A stretch of 64,000 nt of DNA, from positions 248,001-312,000 of the forward strand of contig NZ_JAHBBW010000002.1 of NCBI RefSeq assembly GCF_018390535.1, given 5' to 3'. This document shows, one piece after another, positions 46,159 through 54,380 of the stretch. How positions within the stretch are numbered: the stretch's first letter is position 1; every line of letters starts with the position of its first letter. The stretch comes from Bacteroides propionicigenes. Its GTDB lineage: Bacteria > Bacteroidota > Bacteroidia > Bacteroidales > Bacteroidaceae. The notes beneath the pieces were generated by a model that did no database searches, was not told the DNA's origin, and worked only from the letters and a program-made list of their open reading frames with translations. Position numbers and translations under genes: made by a program.

Positions 46159-46728
46159 TTAAAGAAAAGTTGGCCACACATCACCTTTCTTCGTGCTTAT
46201 GTACCACTTTGTTTCTCCCGCCTCATCCACTTTCTGAGAAACAGAAAATTCATGCAACTTGGTAACATATATAGTATTTGTCTGCGGCTGTGTCAACAAT
46301 ATAGCAAAAGAGTACTCACCTTTCACAGGCGGATAATACACACCTAAGAAAGATACATAAGTCTCCCTGTTTTCCGCATTATTTATTTTCCCTATAGACA
46401 TACGATACCCATACTCAGTGGTAAACCCCGGAGTATAAAAGCTCAATAGGTAATAAACATAATCAGGCTGAAAAATACGCCCATATACAGGGGCAGAAGA
46501 CAACATCTTATATTCTTCTTCTGTGAAATCCATATATAATTGAATCTGCCCGCTAAGCCCCGAAACGCCTATATTACTTTCATGGTTTGATGGGTAAATA
46601 TAGCTCTCCAAATACTTCATATTATAATCAGAAGTTTCAGATATATTATCATCATCCGAACAGGCACAAACTCCTGCAAGCATACTAAAAAGTATACTAT
46701 AAAAATATAGCCTATTCATTCCTTTCAT
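46159..46728 (-). CDS. surface lipoprotein A of the MACPF locus, unknown family
   Basis: The 189-residue protein has a lipoprotein signal (L-A-G-V-C-A-C) followed directly by S-D-D-D-N, a strong match to the Bacteroides surface-export signal. The mature part is beta-rich. Its C-terminal third (G-E-Y-S-F-A-I-L-L-T-Q-P-Q-T-N-T-I ... V-D-E-A-G-E-T-K-W) aligns with the next upstream gene, so the two are paralogues. I do not recognise a named family. It lies 19 bp after lipoprotein B and is part of the same transcript. Confidence 0.8.
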   Translation of the reverse strand: MKGMNRLYFYSILFSMLAGVCACSDDDNISETSDYNMKYLESYIYPSNHESNIGVSGLSGQIQLYMDFTEEEYKMLSSAPVYGRIFQPDYVYYLLSFYTPGFTTEYGYRMSIGKINNAENRETYVSFLGVYYPPVKGEYSFAILLTQPQTNTIYVTKLHEFSVSQKVDEAGETKWYISTKKGDVWPTFL

Positions 46729-46747
46729 TTTTTAATTACCCAATTTT

Positions 46748-47338
46748 TCATTTTACAAGACTTACAATATATCCCCAAGTTATATCTCCTGCCTCATCCA
46801 CAACCGGAAGTATTTTCAATGAATATGTTCTTGTTATACGAAACGTATTAGTTGAAGGTTGTGTAAGGCGAATAGCAAACTTATACTCCCCACTAACTTC
46901 TGAAACACGAATACGCATACCATAGGTTATATATTTACTTTTATAAAGTTCTGATTCGTAAGGATGCTCAGTTATATCCCAATAATGATAAGCTTTCTCA
47001 CCCCAACTTGTAGGATTTATAAGAACATCAAACGGATCAAAGTGACTTAAATAATGAGTTTCGGTTTCATCCTTATTCAATATGCTTAGATAAGTAGGAA
47101 GAGAACGTATAAAGCGTAAATCATCATCATTTAAAGCTAAATACAGATAAACATACGAATCAGGAGATTTACAATAGGGACGTTCAGAAAGCTCTTGTGT
47201 TCCTATTATATTATCTATAAGTTCATAGCCACTCTCACTATTCGGATAACAGGTTGCTTCATTGGATTCGTCATCTGAACAACCACCTAAAATGCTCAAT
47301 AAAAAAATATAATAGAAAAATGATAAATTCACTTTCAT
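46748..47338 (-). CDS. surface lipoprotein B of the MACPF locus, paralogue of A
   Basis: From ATG 47338 (MKVNLSFFYYIF) the signal ends in L-G-G-C, followed by S-D-D-E-S, again the surface-export pattern. An ATG at 47356 is possible but adds a poorer signal. The C-terminal region G-E-Y-K-F-A-I-R-L-T-Q-P-S-T-N-T-F ... V-V-D-E-A-G-D-I-T-W matches lipoprotein A over about 45 residues, while the N-terminal halves differ. The function is unknown; a receptor, adhesin or self-protection role would be speculation. Confidence 0.8.
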   Translation of the reverse strand: MKVNLSFFYYIFLLSILGGCSDDESNEATCYPNSESGYELIDNIIGTQELSERPYCKSPDSYVYLYLALNDDDLRFIRSLPTYLSILNKDETETHYLSHFDPFDVLINPTSWGEKAYHYWDITEHPYESELYKSKYITYGMRIRVSEVSGEYKFAIRLTQPSTNTFRITRTYSLKILPVVDEAGDITWGYIVSLVK

Positions 47339-47372
47339 AATTGATATTTGTTTCATATAAATATTATTTTAT

Positions 47373-49166
47373 TTAAGGAATAAGCATACATTTATCCTCT
47401 TCTGGATAATTTATTGTTTTAGCAATCGACCACATAATGGAGTAATGATCTGTATAGTTCAAAGAATCTGGATTATACATTACATGATCAGGGATTTTAA
47501 TTTGTGCATTATCTCCTTTTTGATAAATATAACGCTTTTGCTTATCAAAGAAACTACGATCTATTCTTCTTAATTTATAAAAATGTTGTTGATAAGTAGT
47601 TATTAAGTCAAAAACAATTCTACCTTCAAACTGAGGTCCCGGACTAAAATTAAGCATATAGGATCCTGGATATACCCAATTCTCACCAGTAGGTACCTTA
47701 GGCTTAACAGTAGGTAATATATACTGCTCACCAGCTTCATAAGAAGAATCTGTGAAAGTAAATGTTGGCTGATACAATTTTGTAAAAGCAAATGTTTTTT
47801 TAGCAATTCCTAAATAGTTGCTAACTCCCGCTGAAATGGTATAAGCTCCATAATCATTAAATTTTATCCGCATATGTCCATTACTAACTTGTTCCATGGA
47901 AACACTGTTACCTACTTCCCCAAAATACCGTTCTTTTACAGAAAAAGAATAAATTGGTTCTGTAGGAAGAGTAGATGGATAAGATACTTTGAAATCATAA
48001 TATTGTCCTAACTCAATATTATCAGGAGTTGTGAATATAAGTTGGTTATAAGATGCAGAATATACACGACTATACGAATATTCTTTCTTATCTTTTTCGT
48101 CTGTTGCTATTATTATAACTTTACAGCTCCCGCTACTTACAAACTTAATAGAAAACGAATTATTAGTTTTTAAATTTACCCTACAACAGTTTTGAGAACC
48201 ATTAATAATCCTATACTCTATTCGATATGTTGGATTGATACACCAATCATAAGTATAAGTAGAAGAAATATTATACTCTGTATCTAATTTAAGAGTAGCT
48301 TTACCATCTTTTTCTATTACACTTGGTTCATAATTTACTACTATTTTTGCAGGAAGTAACTCATAAGTGGATTTTATGCTTGCTTCATCAGTATATGAGA
48401 ATCCGCTCCACGCTCCAGACGGATTTATGCTAAGATTGCTTTCCGGTTGCATAATAGAATTGACATCATTACTATGTTCCAAACCTACAAGGTGACCTAA
48501 AGCATGCATAATAGCAAACTCCTTTTGCGCTTGCGGCATTTCTGCCCAATATTTATATGATAAATTAATACGGATTTGTGCTTTAGAATCTATTTTTCCA
48601 TTAATAGGCGAAGTAACTGTCATCAGTTGATTGGTAGTTAATCCAGACGGATACTCAAGCATTTCCAACTTCACAGTTGGACGATTATGATTATTTTCAT
48701 TATTGACATTAGTTGCAAAATTTAGACGAGTATTAAGTTTATTCCACTCCCCTATTGCTTTTTTTACCATTTCTCCCAAATTATAATCTGTTGACGTCAT
48801 ATTAATAAAGATACGACTATTTTCTGGATTCAACACACCTCCATATTTTAAACGAGTCTCTTTAGAAGACGCCTCACGACATTCTTGGAGAAACTGCTTA
48901 CGAAACATTAAATCAGTCCCTATTATATAAAAAGAGTCACAATCTGCTATAGTTATTGTGTCATACCCATTAGCCGCTAATAATTCCTTATCTGTTTGAT
49001 ATATAATACTATCAAAGCATCTTGTAGCTACTCTATCAACATTTTTTTCTTTATAAAAAAAATTATCTTCTATTGACGATGTACATGCTGTATAAAAAAA
49101 TGAAAGAGTTATGCACACTATCATTATATTAAATGCCATTATTTGTTTTTTCATTGTGTTTTTCAA
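47373..49166 (-). CDS. metzincin-like lipoprotein with altered HExxH site (probable pseudoenzyme)
   Basis: The 597-residue protein has a lipoprotein-type signal (F-F-Y-T-A-C). The N-terminal domain (about 100-270) looks like a metzincin/M57-type zinc protease and has H-A-L-G-H-L-V-G-L-E-H-S ... I-M-Q-P-E. The three zinc histidines and the Met-turn-like I-M are kept, but the catalytic Glu of H-E-x-x-H is Ala (codon GCT). Two or more Ig-like beta domains follow. If the sequence is right it can bind zinc but should not cleave. It is 9 bp after the DUF3244 gene and upstream of the two surface lipoproteins. Confidence 0.75.
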   Translation of the reverse strand: MKNTMKKQIMAFNIMIVCITLSFFYTACTSSIEDNFFYKEKNVDRVATRCFDSIIYQTDKELLAANGYDTITIADCDSFYIIGTDLMFRKQFLQECREASSKETRLKYGGVLNPENSRIFINMTSTDYNLGEMVKKAIGEWNKLNTRLNFATNVNNENNHNRPTVKLEMLEYPSGLTTNQLMTVTSPINGKIDSKAQIRINLSYKYWAEMPQAQKEFAIMHALGHLVGLEHSNDVNSIMQPESNLSINPSGAWSGFSYTDEASIKSTYELLPAKIVVNYEPSVIEKDGKATLKLDTEYNISSTYTYDWCINPTYRIEYRIINGSQNCCRVNLKTNNSFSIKFVSSGSCKVIIIATDEKDKKEYSYSRVYSASYNQLIFTTPDNIELGQYYDFKVSYPSTLPTEPIYSFSVKERYFGEVGNSVSMEQVSNGHMRIKFNDYGAYTISAGVSNYLGIAKKTFAFTKLYQPTFTFTDSSYEAGEQYILPTVKPKVPTGENWVYPGSYMLNFSPGPQFEGRIVFDLITTYQQHFYKLRRIDRSFFDKQKRYIYQKGDNAQIKIPDHVMYNPDSLNYTDHYSIMWSIAKTINYPEEDKCMLIP

Positions 49167-49175
49167 TTTATGATG

Positions 49176-49601
49176 TTACAAAATAAAACCACCCTCCAGT
49201 AACATTCCATCCGAAGTTATTTCAATTAAATACTCACCACTACTGTTTCCACTTAAATCAATAGACACATTCACAGTATTAGTTACTGTTTCTGAATAAA
49301 CAACCATTCCAGTAACAACATGAGTAATTGTAATAGTAACGTTTTCGCATATATCTATAAAATCAATATTTACTGTAGAGTCGTATAAGTAGGCATCTAT
49401 CGGTTGAAATACATTACCGCGAGTAGTAGGTCTATCTTTTGGATTAAACTCCTTACCATTTGGTAAGTTTCTATTGCCATTATCACTAAACCCATAAGTC
49501 AAAGGAATCACCTTATACACTAATCTTGGAATCTGGGCATTTAAGAAAGTCGTACTACCTATTACAGCAAATAACATCACTAAACATAGAATTCGTTTCA
49601 T
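49176..49601 (-). CDS. DUF3244 secreted protein
   Basis: The 141-residue protein has a cleavable signal peptide (M-K-R-I-L-C-L-V-M-L-F-A-V-I-G ... N-A-Q). The last 60 residues (V-N-I-D-F-I-D-I-C-E-N-V-T-I-T-I-T ... G-E-Y-L-I-E-I) form the DUF3244 beta-sandwich, a family abundant in Bacteroides and commonly next to a TPR regulator gene as here. The role is unknown. It is the first gene of the lipoprotein operon and has -7 box TACCTTTG at 49634-49627. Confidence 0.82.
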   Translation of the reverse strand: MKRILCLVMLFAVIGSTTFLNAQIPRLVYKVIPLTYGFSDNGNRNLPNGKEFNPKDRPTTRGNVFQPIDAYLYDSTVNIDFIDICENVTITITHVVTGMVVYSETVTNTVNVSIDLSGNSSGEYLIEITSDGMLLEGGFIL

Positions 49602-49626
49602 ACCATTATTTTTTATGATTTGATAA

Positions 49627-49673
49627 CAAAGGTAGACCGATTCCCTTGCAGAATAGTGTAAAGCAAGTGTAAA
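49627..49673 (-). promoter_or_regulatory. promoter and direct-repeat operator of the DUF3244-lipoprotein operon
   Basis: The -7 box TACCTTTG is at 49634-49627 (minus). Upstream, AGTGTAAA occurs twice (49655-49662 and 49666-49673, plus-strand reading), 11 bp apart, one helical turn. An inverted pair CTTGC/GCAAG overlaps it. These sit where an activator would contact polymerase, so the adjacent TPR-HTH protein is the obvious candidate ligand. Confidence 0.5.
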
Positions 49674-49712
49674 AAAGAAAGTTTACATATAAAAATAAGC
49701 TCCCAAATAGTA

Positions 49713-51425
49713 CTATTTAATATTATTTAGCAATTCTCTTAGCTTTCCTTTTTCATATTTTTCGCCCATCTTCATTAGTATATCGTGTTCAGAGTTATAA
49801 ACCGTAGGGCGTGTACAGTGCATTACGTAAGCTATATGAGTAACTGGAAAATTAAGAAGTAACAAGCAACAGAGACAAGTATGCTTAGGAGATAAATTAT
49901 ATTGAAGTGACACACGAGATACCAAATTATTAGTATAACTATTAACTCCCATAATCAACTGCTTCCACTCGTTATCACTCAGTACATTATCCGATTTATC
50001 CTTCCATTTAAAATCAGTAATGATAAGGTTTAACTTGACATACACTGGAGAATGCAGCAATGTTTCTTTTGCCAAAGCTGCATGCTCACCCTTATTAACC
50101 TGTAATTCTTCCGATAAAATCACCTGTTGTTTCTCATCTATATATCGGTTATTAATCTTATTTTTCAACAATTCTATTTCCTTCTCTTTCCGCCTTAACT
50201 GCTCTTGAAATAATGCATATTGCCTATAAGAAGCTGTCTGCAACTCCAATAAAACTTTTCTATTTTTATGATATTTACATTTATAATATTTTCTGAAACA
50301 ATAAATAGCCATACATCCAAACACAATAACAGCAAAAAGCACATATTTATACCGACTCAAAAAATCTCTGTATCGTACCTGCTGCTGTTGCATCCAGACT
50401 TCTTTTTCTGCTGTAAGTATATCATTACTTTGTGACAAATTATTCAAACTATCCATATAGATGGAACGTAATCTCTCCATTTTGAGTGATTCAACAGAAT
50501 CACCGCACAACAATGCTATATCCGCCAAACGAGTATAGCCCCCTGCTTTAATGGACAAATCCTTTGCATCAAGGCATTTATTAATATAAAAGATTGCTGA
50601 ATCGTACTGCTCCATTTGATAAAAAGCATCCCCAAACATCAGAAAATCCGAATAATCCTGCCCCTCACCTGCTTCTAAAAAAAACTTCAAACGTGCATAT
50701 TCAAGTGCTTTCTCTTTTTTTCCCATTCTACTATAAAGAGAACTCAGTGAACCAGCTACAACAGCCCGAGTTTTGTTATCCCCAAAATTTCCCAATGCTC
50801 GATTAGCATCCAAATACTTCTGCTCCGCCTCAACATAGCGCTTACATCGAAAATCCACCTTACCTTGCCACAAAAGACCGTTCACCCACATACAAGTATC
50901 ATTTAAACACCTTCCTATCCGTTCTCCCAGCCGAAAAAGAGAATCAGCTTTAGCGGGCATATCTTGCAAATAATACAAGTAGCCGGCATTTACATAAATA
51001 TTGCCAATCAACTCATAATTATGGATTTCTTCTCCCAGCAAAGCGGCTTTAAGATATTCTTTCACTGCCATACCATGCTTATTGGAATCCCTGTAAATAC
51101 TTCCCAGTAAATAATGTGCCCGTGCCTGCATTGCTGTATTACCGTGTACATCATAATATTCTACAACTGAACGTATCAGTGAGTCATCTGTCTGAGTAAT
51201 AAAGTTTTTGTCTCTCGCCTGTATCAGCAGTAAGGCATAATAAGCACTATCACTCTTTGTTTTCAGTGCTTGAATTGGAATATTCTCCAAAATAAGAAGA
51301 GCACTATCAGGAGATAAAGACATCAGCGAATCTATTTGCACAAGCCGAATACTATAACTGCGTCGGAACGTACAAGCTGATAAAATAATGACAAGCAAAG
51401 TAATCGCAACAATTGTGTTTTTCAT
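49713..51425 (-). CDS. TPR lipoprotein/transmembrane regulator with cytoplasmic HTH domain
   Basis: The 570-residue protein starts with a signal (L-S-A-C), then about eight TPR-like helix pairs in the periplasm (about 30-340), a membrane helix (F-A-V-I-V-F-G-C-M-A-I-Y, about 370), a coiled coil (K-E-K-E-I-E-L-L-K-N-K-I) and a C-terminal helix-turn-helix (L-S-P-K-H-T-C-L ... H-I-A-Y-V-M-H-C-T-R-P-T-V-Y-N). This is a one-component, membrane-spanning transcription regulator that reads a periplasmic signal. It likely governs the following DUF3244 operon. Its own -7 box TATTTTTG is at 51463-51456. Confidence 0.8.
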   Translation of the reverse strand: MKNTIVAITLLVIILSACTFRRSYSIRLVQIDSLMSLSPDSALLILENIPIQALKTKSDSAYYALLLIQARDKNFITQTDDSLIRSVVEYYDVHGNTAMQARAHYLLGSIYRDSNKHGMAVKEYLKAALLGEEIHNYELIGNIYVNAGYLYYLQDMPAKADSLFRLGERIGRCLNDTCMWVNGLLWQGKVDFRCKRYVEAEQKYLDANRALGNFGDNKTRAVVAGSLSSLYSRMGKKEKALEYARLKFFLEAGEGQDYSDFLMFGDAFYQMEQYDSAIFYINKCLDAKDLSIKAGGYTRLADIALLCGDSVESLKMERLRSIYMDSLNNLSQSNDILTAEKEVWMQQQQVRYRDFLSRYKYVLFAVIVFGCMAIYCFRKYYKCKYHKNRKVLLELQTASYRQYALFQEQLRRKEKEIELLKNKINNRYIDEKQQVILSEELQVNKGEHAALAKETLLHSPVYVKLNLIITDFKWKDKSDNVLSDNEWKQLIMGVNSYTNNLVSRVSLQYNLSPKHTCLCCLLLLNFPVTHIAYVMHCTRPTVYNSEHDILMKMGEKYEKGKLRELLNNIK

Positions 51426-51829
51426 AGAGTTCTCCTATCGCTTCATTTTATACAGCAAAAATAGTGATATTACGGCATTCCATTATCCTCTTTTTCCTAA
51501 TTCTTCTGTTTATCATAATTTTATTTATCCCCTACGCCATAATGTAGCAATAGTTTTTTTCTGTTTCTTATCTGCAAAGCGTATAACTTCAAAAATATGG
51601 CAAAAGATAGAAAGCATTGTGTTCGTTCTTGAGCGGACAAGTGTCCGATAATGAACATATACGAGAATATAATAACCATTGATAATCAACAGCTTACATC
51701 TTTGGCACAGGATTTGAATTTTATTAGGCGAAGGCGTTCGAAAAAAGATAATCCGGAAAGGCAACTTTTTATATCGGAAACGGCGTCTACAGGTAAAACG
51801 GAAATAGTAACAATAAAAAAATAAAGATT
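51426..51829. other. intergenic region between the TPR regulator and the DUF3836 gene
   Basis: It holds the regulator's -7 box (51456-51463). Toward the DUF3836 gene only an imperfect CATCTTTG (51697-51704) is seen. No coding frame or repeat that I can support. Confidence 0.5.
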
Positions 51830-52234
51830 ATGAAAACTACAAATTTATTCAAAGCAATCGCATTCGTAGCAATGATTATCGTAAGCGTAATGAACTCAGA
51901 AGTAAAGGCTCAGGACAACTTCATTACCAATGAAGAAGTAAAGAATGACTTGGTAGTAGCAAAAACAATCTTCAAGCAAGACGGTACATACCTCTACAAC
52001 CATATGCGTTATGAATTTACATACGACAACGAAAACCGTCTGACCGGCAAAACCGCCTCCAAATGGGACAGCCTGAAAAGCCAATGGACACCTTACTTCA
52101 AAATGTCGTACCAATACGAAAATAATGAAATCATCATGTCATATGCACGTTGGAACAATGCTCACAAGGCTTATGACAAAGATATAGAGAAAAGCGTATA
52201 TGAAATGAACGAAGAGAATGTGCCAACCGCATAG
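51830..52234 (+). CDS. DUF3836 secreted protein
   Basis: The 134-residue protein has a signal peptide (M-K-T-T-N-L-F-K-A-I-A-F-V-A-M ... V-K-A-Q) and a mature part with Y-E-F-T-Y-D-N-E-N-R-L-T-G-K and Y-Q-Y-E-N-N-E-I-I, the repeated YD-like strands of DUF3836. The family is Bacteroides-specific and of unknown function, often induced under colonisation or stress according to memory. It stands alone, with an intrinsic terminator at 52305. Confidence 0.8.
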   Translation: MKTTNLFKAIAFVAMIIVSVMNSEVKAQDNFITNEEVKNDLVVAKTIFKQDGTYLYNHMRYEFTYDNENRLTGKTASKWDSLKSQWTPYFKMSYQYENNEIIMSYARWNNAHKAYDKDIEKSVYEMNEENVPTA

Positions 52235-52304
52235 GCCATACGGAAAACCTGCCGGCAATGGCGGAATAACAGAAAATTAAAGTTAACAATACATTAATAA
52301 AAAA

Positions 52305-52340
52305 GGGCATGGTTCGTGAGAATCGTGCCCTTTTGCTTTT
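52305..52340 (+). terminator. terminator of the DUF3836 gene
   Basis: Stem GGGCATGGTTC / GAATCGTGCCC (two G-U pairs), loop GTGA, followed by TTTTGCTTTT on the plus strand. Confidence 0.85.
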
Positions 52341-52508
52341 TAACTCGTTCGTATTTCAAATTAACGCCACGCGTTTCAGAAGTAAACACCGAGTGTTTCA
52401 AAAACAAAACTCAGGCATTAACTATCAAAAATCATGGCGTTTCAAGAGTTAACTCAAGAGATTTTATTAAAAGTGATTCTTACGAAGTAAGATTATATAT
52501 TATATCAC

Positions 52509-52540
52509 TTGCGGAAACTTTACCGGTAAAGTTTCCGCAA
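52509..52540. repeat. perfect 32-bp palindrome
   Basis: TTGCGGAAACTTTACC is followed directly by its exact inverse, with no spacer. It lies 22 bp beyond the miaB stop. There is no T-run. GCGGAAA also recurs just beside it (52555-52561 region). Confidence 0.9.
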
Positions 52541-52562
52541 AATCTTACTGCTTTCCGCAGAA

Positions 52563-53930
52563 TCAAATTTCCTCTCCTTTTAGTGTTGCCGAACTGCTTT
52601 CTGTAATCTTAACCGTCACAAAATCACCTATCCGGTGCGTTCCCCGGTCAAAGACAACTACACGGTTCTGCTCGGTGCGTCCGAAAAGCTGGTCGCGTGA
52701 GCGTTTGGAAACACCTTCTACCAACACTTCATAAGTTTTTCCTACACAACGTGCATTGGCCTCTGCAGAAAGACGGTTTTGTAAAGCGATAATCTCATTC
52801 AAACGGCGAATCTTCACTTCCTCAGGTACATCATCCGGCAAATGTTTGCTGGCATACGTACCCGGACGTTCGGAATACTTAAACATAAAGGCGGCATCAT
52901 AACCACACGCTTCCATCAAGGAGAGGGAAAGTTGGTGGTCCTCCTCCGTTTCCGAATGGAAACCGGAGAAAATATCCGTAGACAAGCCACAATCCGGAAT
53001 GATGCGGCGAATAGCGTCTACACGCTCCAAATACCATTCGCGAGTATATTTACGGTTCATCAACTTCAAGATACGGCTGCTTCCGCTCTGTACAGGCAAG
53101 TGTATATGCTTACATACATTGGGAACTTCCGCAATGACTTGCAGGGTTTCATCGCTCATATCTTTGGGATGAGAGGTGGTGAAACGGACACGGACACCCG
53201 GAGCCGACTCGGCTACAATACGTAGCAGCATAGGGAAAGTTATCACTTCTCCATCCTCTTTCTCAAAACGATAGGAGTTGACGTTCTGCCCCAACAGGGT
53301 CACTTCCTTATAACCCTTAGCCACCAAATCGGCAACTTCATTCAAAATGCTTTCCACATCCCGGCTACGCTCCCGTCCGCGGGTATAAGGAACGATGCAA
53401 TAAGTACAAAAATTATTGCAGCCCCGCATAATGGAAACAAAACCCGAAATGTGATTTCCGCAAATGCGCGAAGGTATCACATCACGATAAGTTTCCGTTG
53501 TGGACAGCTCCACGTTAATAGCTTTCTCTCCGGCCTCCACGGCAGCTATCAAATCGGGCAAAGTGAGATAAGCATCCGGACCTACCACCAAGTCGACATG
53601 ATGATTCGTAATCAGGTCATCCTTGACACGCTCTGCCATACACCCCAACACACCGACAATCAGATTCTTTTTCTTCTTCTTAAGCGAATGGAAAAACTCC
53701 AGACGGTTTAAAATCTTTTGTTCGGCATTATCACGGATAGAACAGGTATTCATGAACACCGCATCCGCTTCTTCCAGCGTTTCGGCCACCGAATATCCCG
53801 CCATCTGCATCACAGAGGCTATCACTTCACTATCTGCCACATTCATCTGGCAGCCATAGGTTTCGATGAACAACTTTTTGTTTTCATCAGCAGTTGCAGA
53901 TTTAAAGTCTGCTCCCGTCACATTTTCCAT
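52563..53930 (-). CDS. miaB: tRNA-2-methylthio-N6-dimethylallyladenosine synthase
   Basis: This radical-SAM enzyme thiomethylates A37 of tRNAs. The N-terminal domain has E-T-Y-G-C-Q-M-N-V-A-D-S-E and two further cluster Cys (N-T-C-S-I-R-D, L-G-C-M-A-E-R). The radical-SAM motif is R-G-C-N-N-F-C-T-Y-C-I-V-P-Y-T-R-G. A TRAM domain ends it. I chose ATG 53930 (MENVTGADF) over 53951. The length is 455 residues. Confidence 0.95.
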   Translation of the reverse strand: MENVTGADFKSATADENKKLFIETYGCQMNVADSEVIASVMQMAGYSVAETLEEADAVFMNTCSIRDNAEQKILNRLEFFHSLKKKKKNLIVGVLGCMAERVKDDLITNHHVDLVVGPDAYLTLPDLIAAVEAGEKAINVELSTTETYRDVIPSRICGNHISGFVSIMRGCNNFCTYCIVPYTRGRERSRDVESILNEVADLVAKGYKEVTLLGQNVNSYRFEKEDGEVITFPMLLRIVAESAPGVRVRFTTSHPKDMSDETLQVIAEVPNVCKHIHLPVQSGSSRILKLMNRKYTREWYLERVDAIRRIIPDCGLSTDIFSGFHSETEEDHQLSLSLMEACGYDAAFMFKYSERPGTYASKHLPDDVPEEVKIRRLNEIIALQNRLSAEANARCVGKTYEVLVEGVSKRSRDQLFGRTEQNRVVVFDRGTHRIGDFVTVKITESSSATLKGEEI

Positions 53931-53969
53931 AATCAGTTTGTTTAAAATCAAGTTACATTATTTACATCT

Positions 53970-54049
53970 TGTCATTCAGAGCGTAGCGAAGAATCTGCTC
54001 CCTTTATGTAGTCAGAGGGAAGGGATTCTTCGCTACGCTCTGAATGACA
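53970..54049. repeat. repeat family 1, hairpin-only copy
   Basis: Perfect 26-bp arms (53970-53995 with 54024-54049), TGTCATTCAGAGCGTAGCG plus AAGAATC. The outer flanks of the full element are missing. It lies upstream of miaB. Confidence 0.85.
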
Positions 54050-54197
54050 GAGTGCAAAGATACATCTTCACTCCCAATAAAGTGGTGAAACTACGGAAAA
54101 ATCATACATAAGCTCTCTCTACTCGATATGTTTCTACTGATTCTCGACACGTTTCTACTAATTTATGTTAAGCGACTAAACATTTTCCGAGTGTTAA

Positions 54198-54229
54198 TTT
54201 GGCATTGTTGAAATAAATTTCCAATTTTG
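54198..54229 (+). promoter_or_regulatory. promoter of small RNA copy B
   Basis: TTTG at 54198-54201, a 20-bp spacer and CAATTTTG at 54222-54229 repeat the geometry of the copy A promoter, with one mismatch in the -7 box. Confidence 0.6.
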
Positions 54230-54235
54230 TGGAAT

Positions 54236-54311
54236 GAAAGAAACATTAGATTTTTTCATAGTTAAGGTTTAGGTTAAAAAAATAAGGGGAGCTGTGAAGC
54301 TGCCCTTTTTT
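54236..54311 (+). ncRNA. candidate small RNA, copy B
   Basis: It shares with copy A the order T-run, CATAGT, AAGGTT, AGGTTAA, G-rich hairpin and terminal T-run, then ATGCCAA. The terminator stem is AAGGG-AGCT / AGCT-CCCTT with one internal mismatch and loop GTGA. It is about 76 nt long and ends 70 bp before the next gene, which has its own promoter, so it is a separate transcript rather than its leader. Confidence 0.6.
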
Positions 54312-54380
54312 AATGCCAATTTGTTGGTTACAATCAGATTAAATAATTACCTTTGGCGATGAAAAAATAAAGAAAGGCTT

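Larger units (their letters stand above)
52235..52562. other. intergenic region between convergent DUF3836 and miaB
   Basis: Apart from the terminator (52305) and the palindrome (52509), it shows loosely repeated GTTTCA / AACTCA words at 52365-52460. No gene is supported. Confidence 0.5.
53952..54380. other. intergenic region with repeat, small RNA and promoter
   Basis: Contents in order: family 1 hairpin (53970-54049), small RNA B with promoter (54198-54311), and the -7 box TACCTTTG (54348-54355) with a TTGG at -33 for the next gene. The remaining sequence shows nothing coding. Confidence 0.6.
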
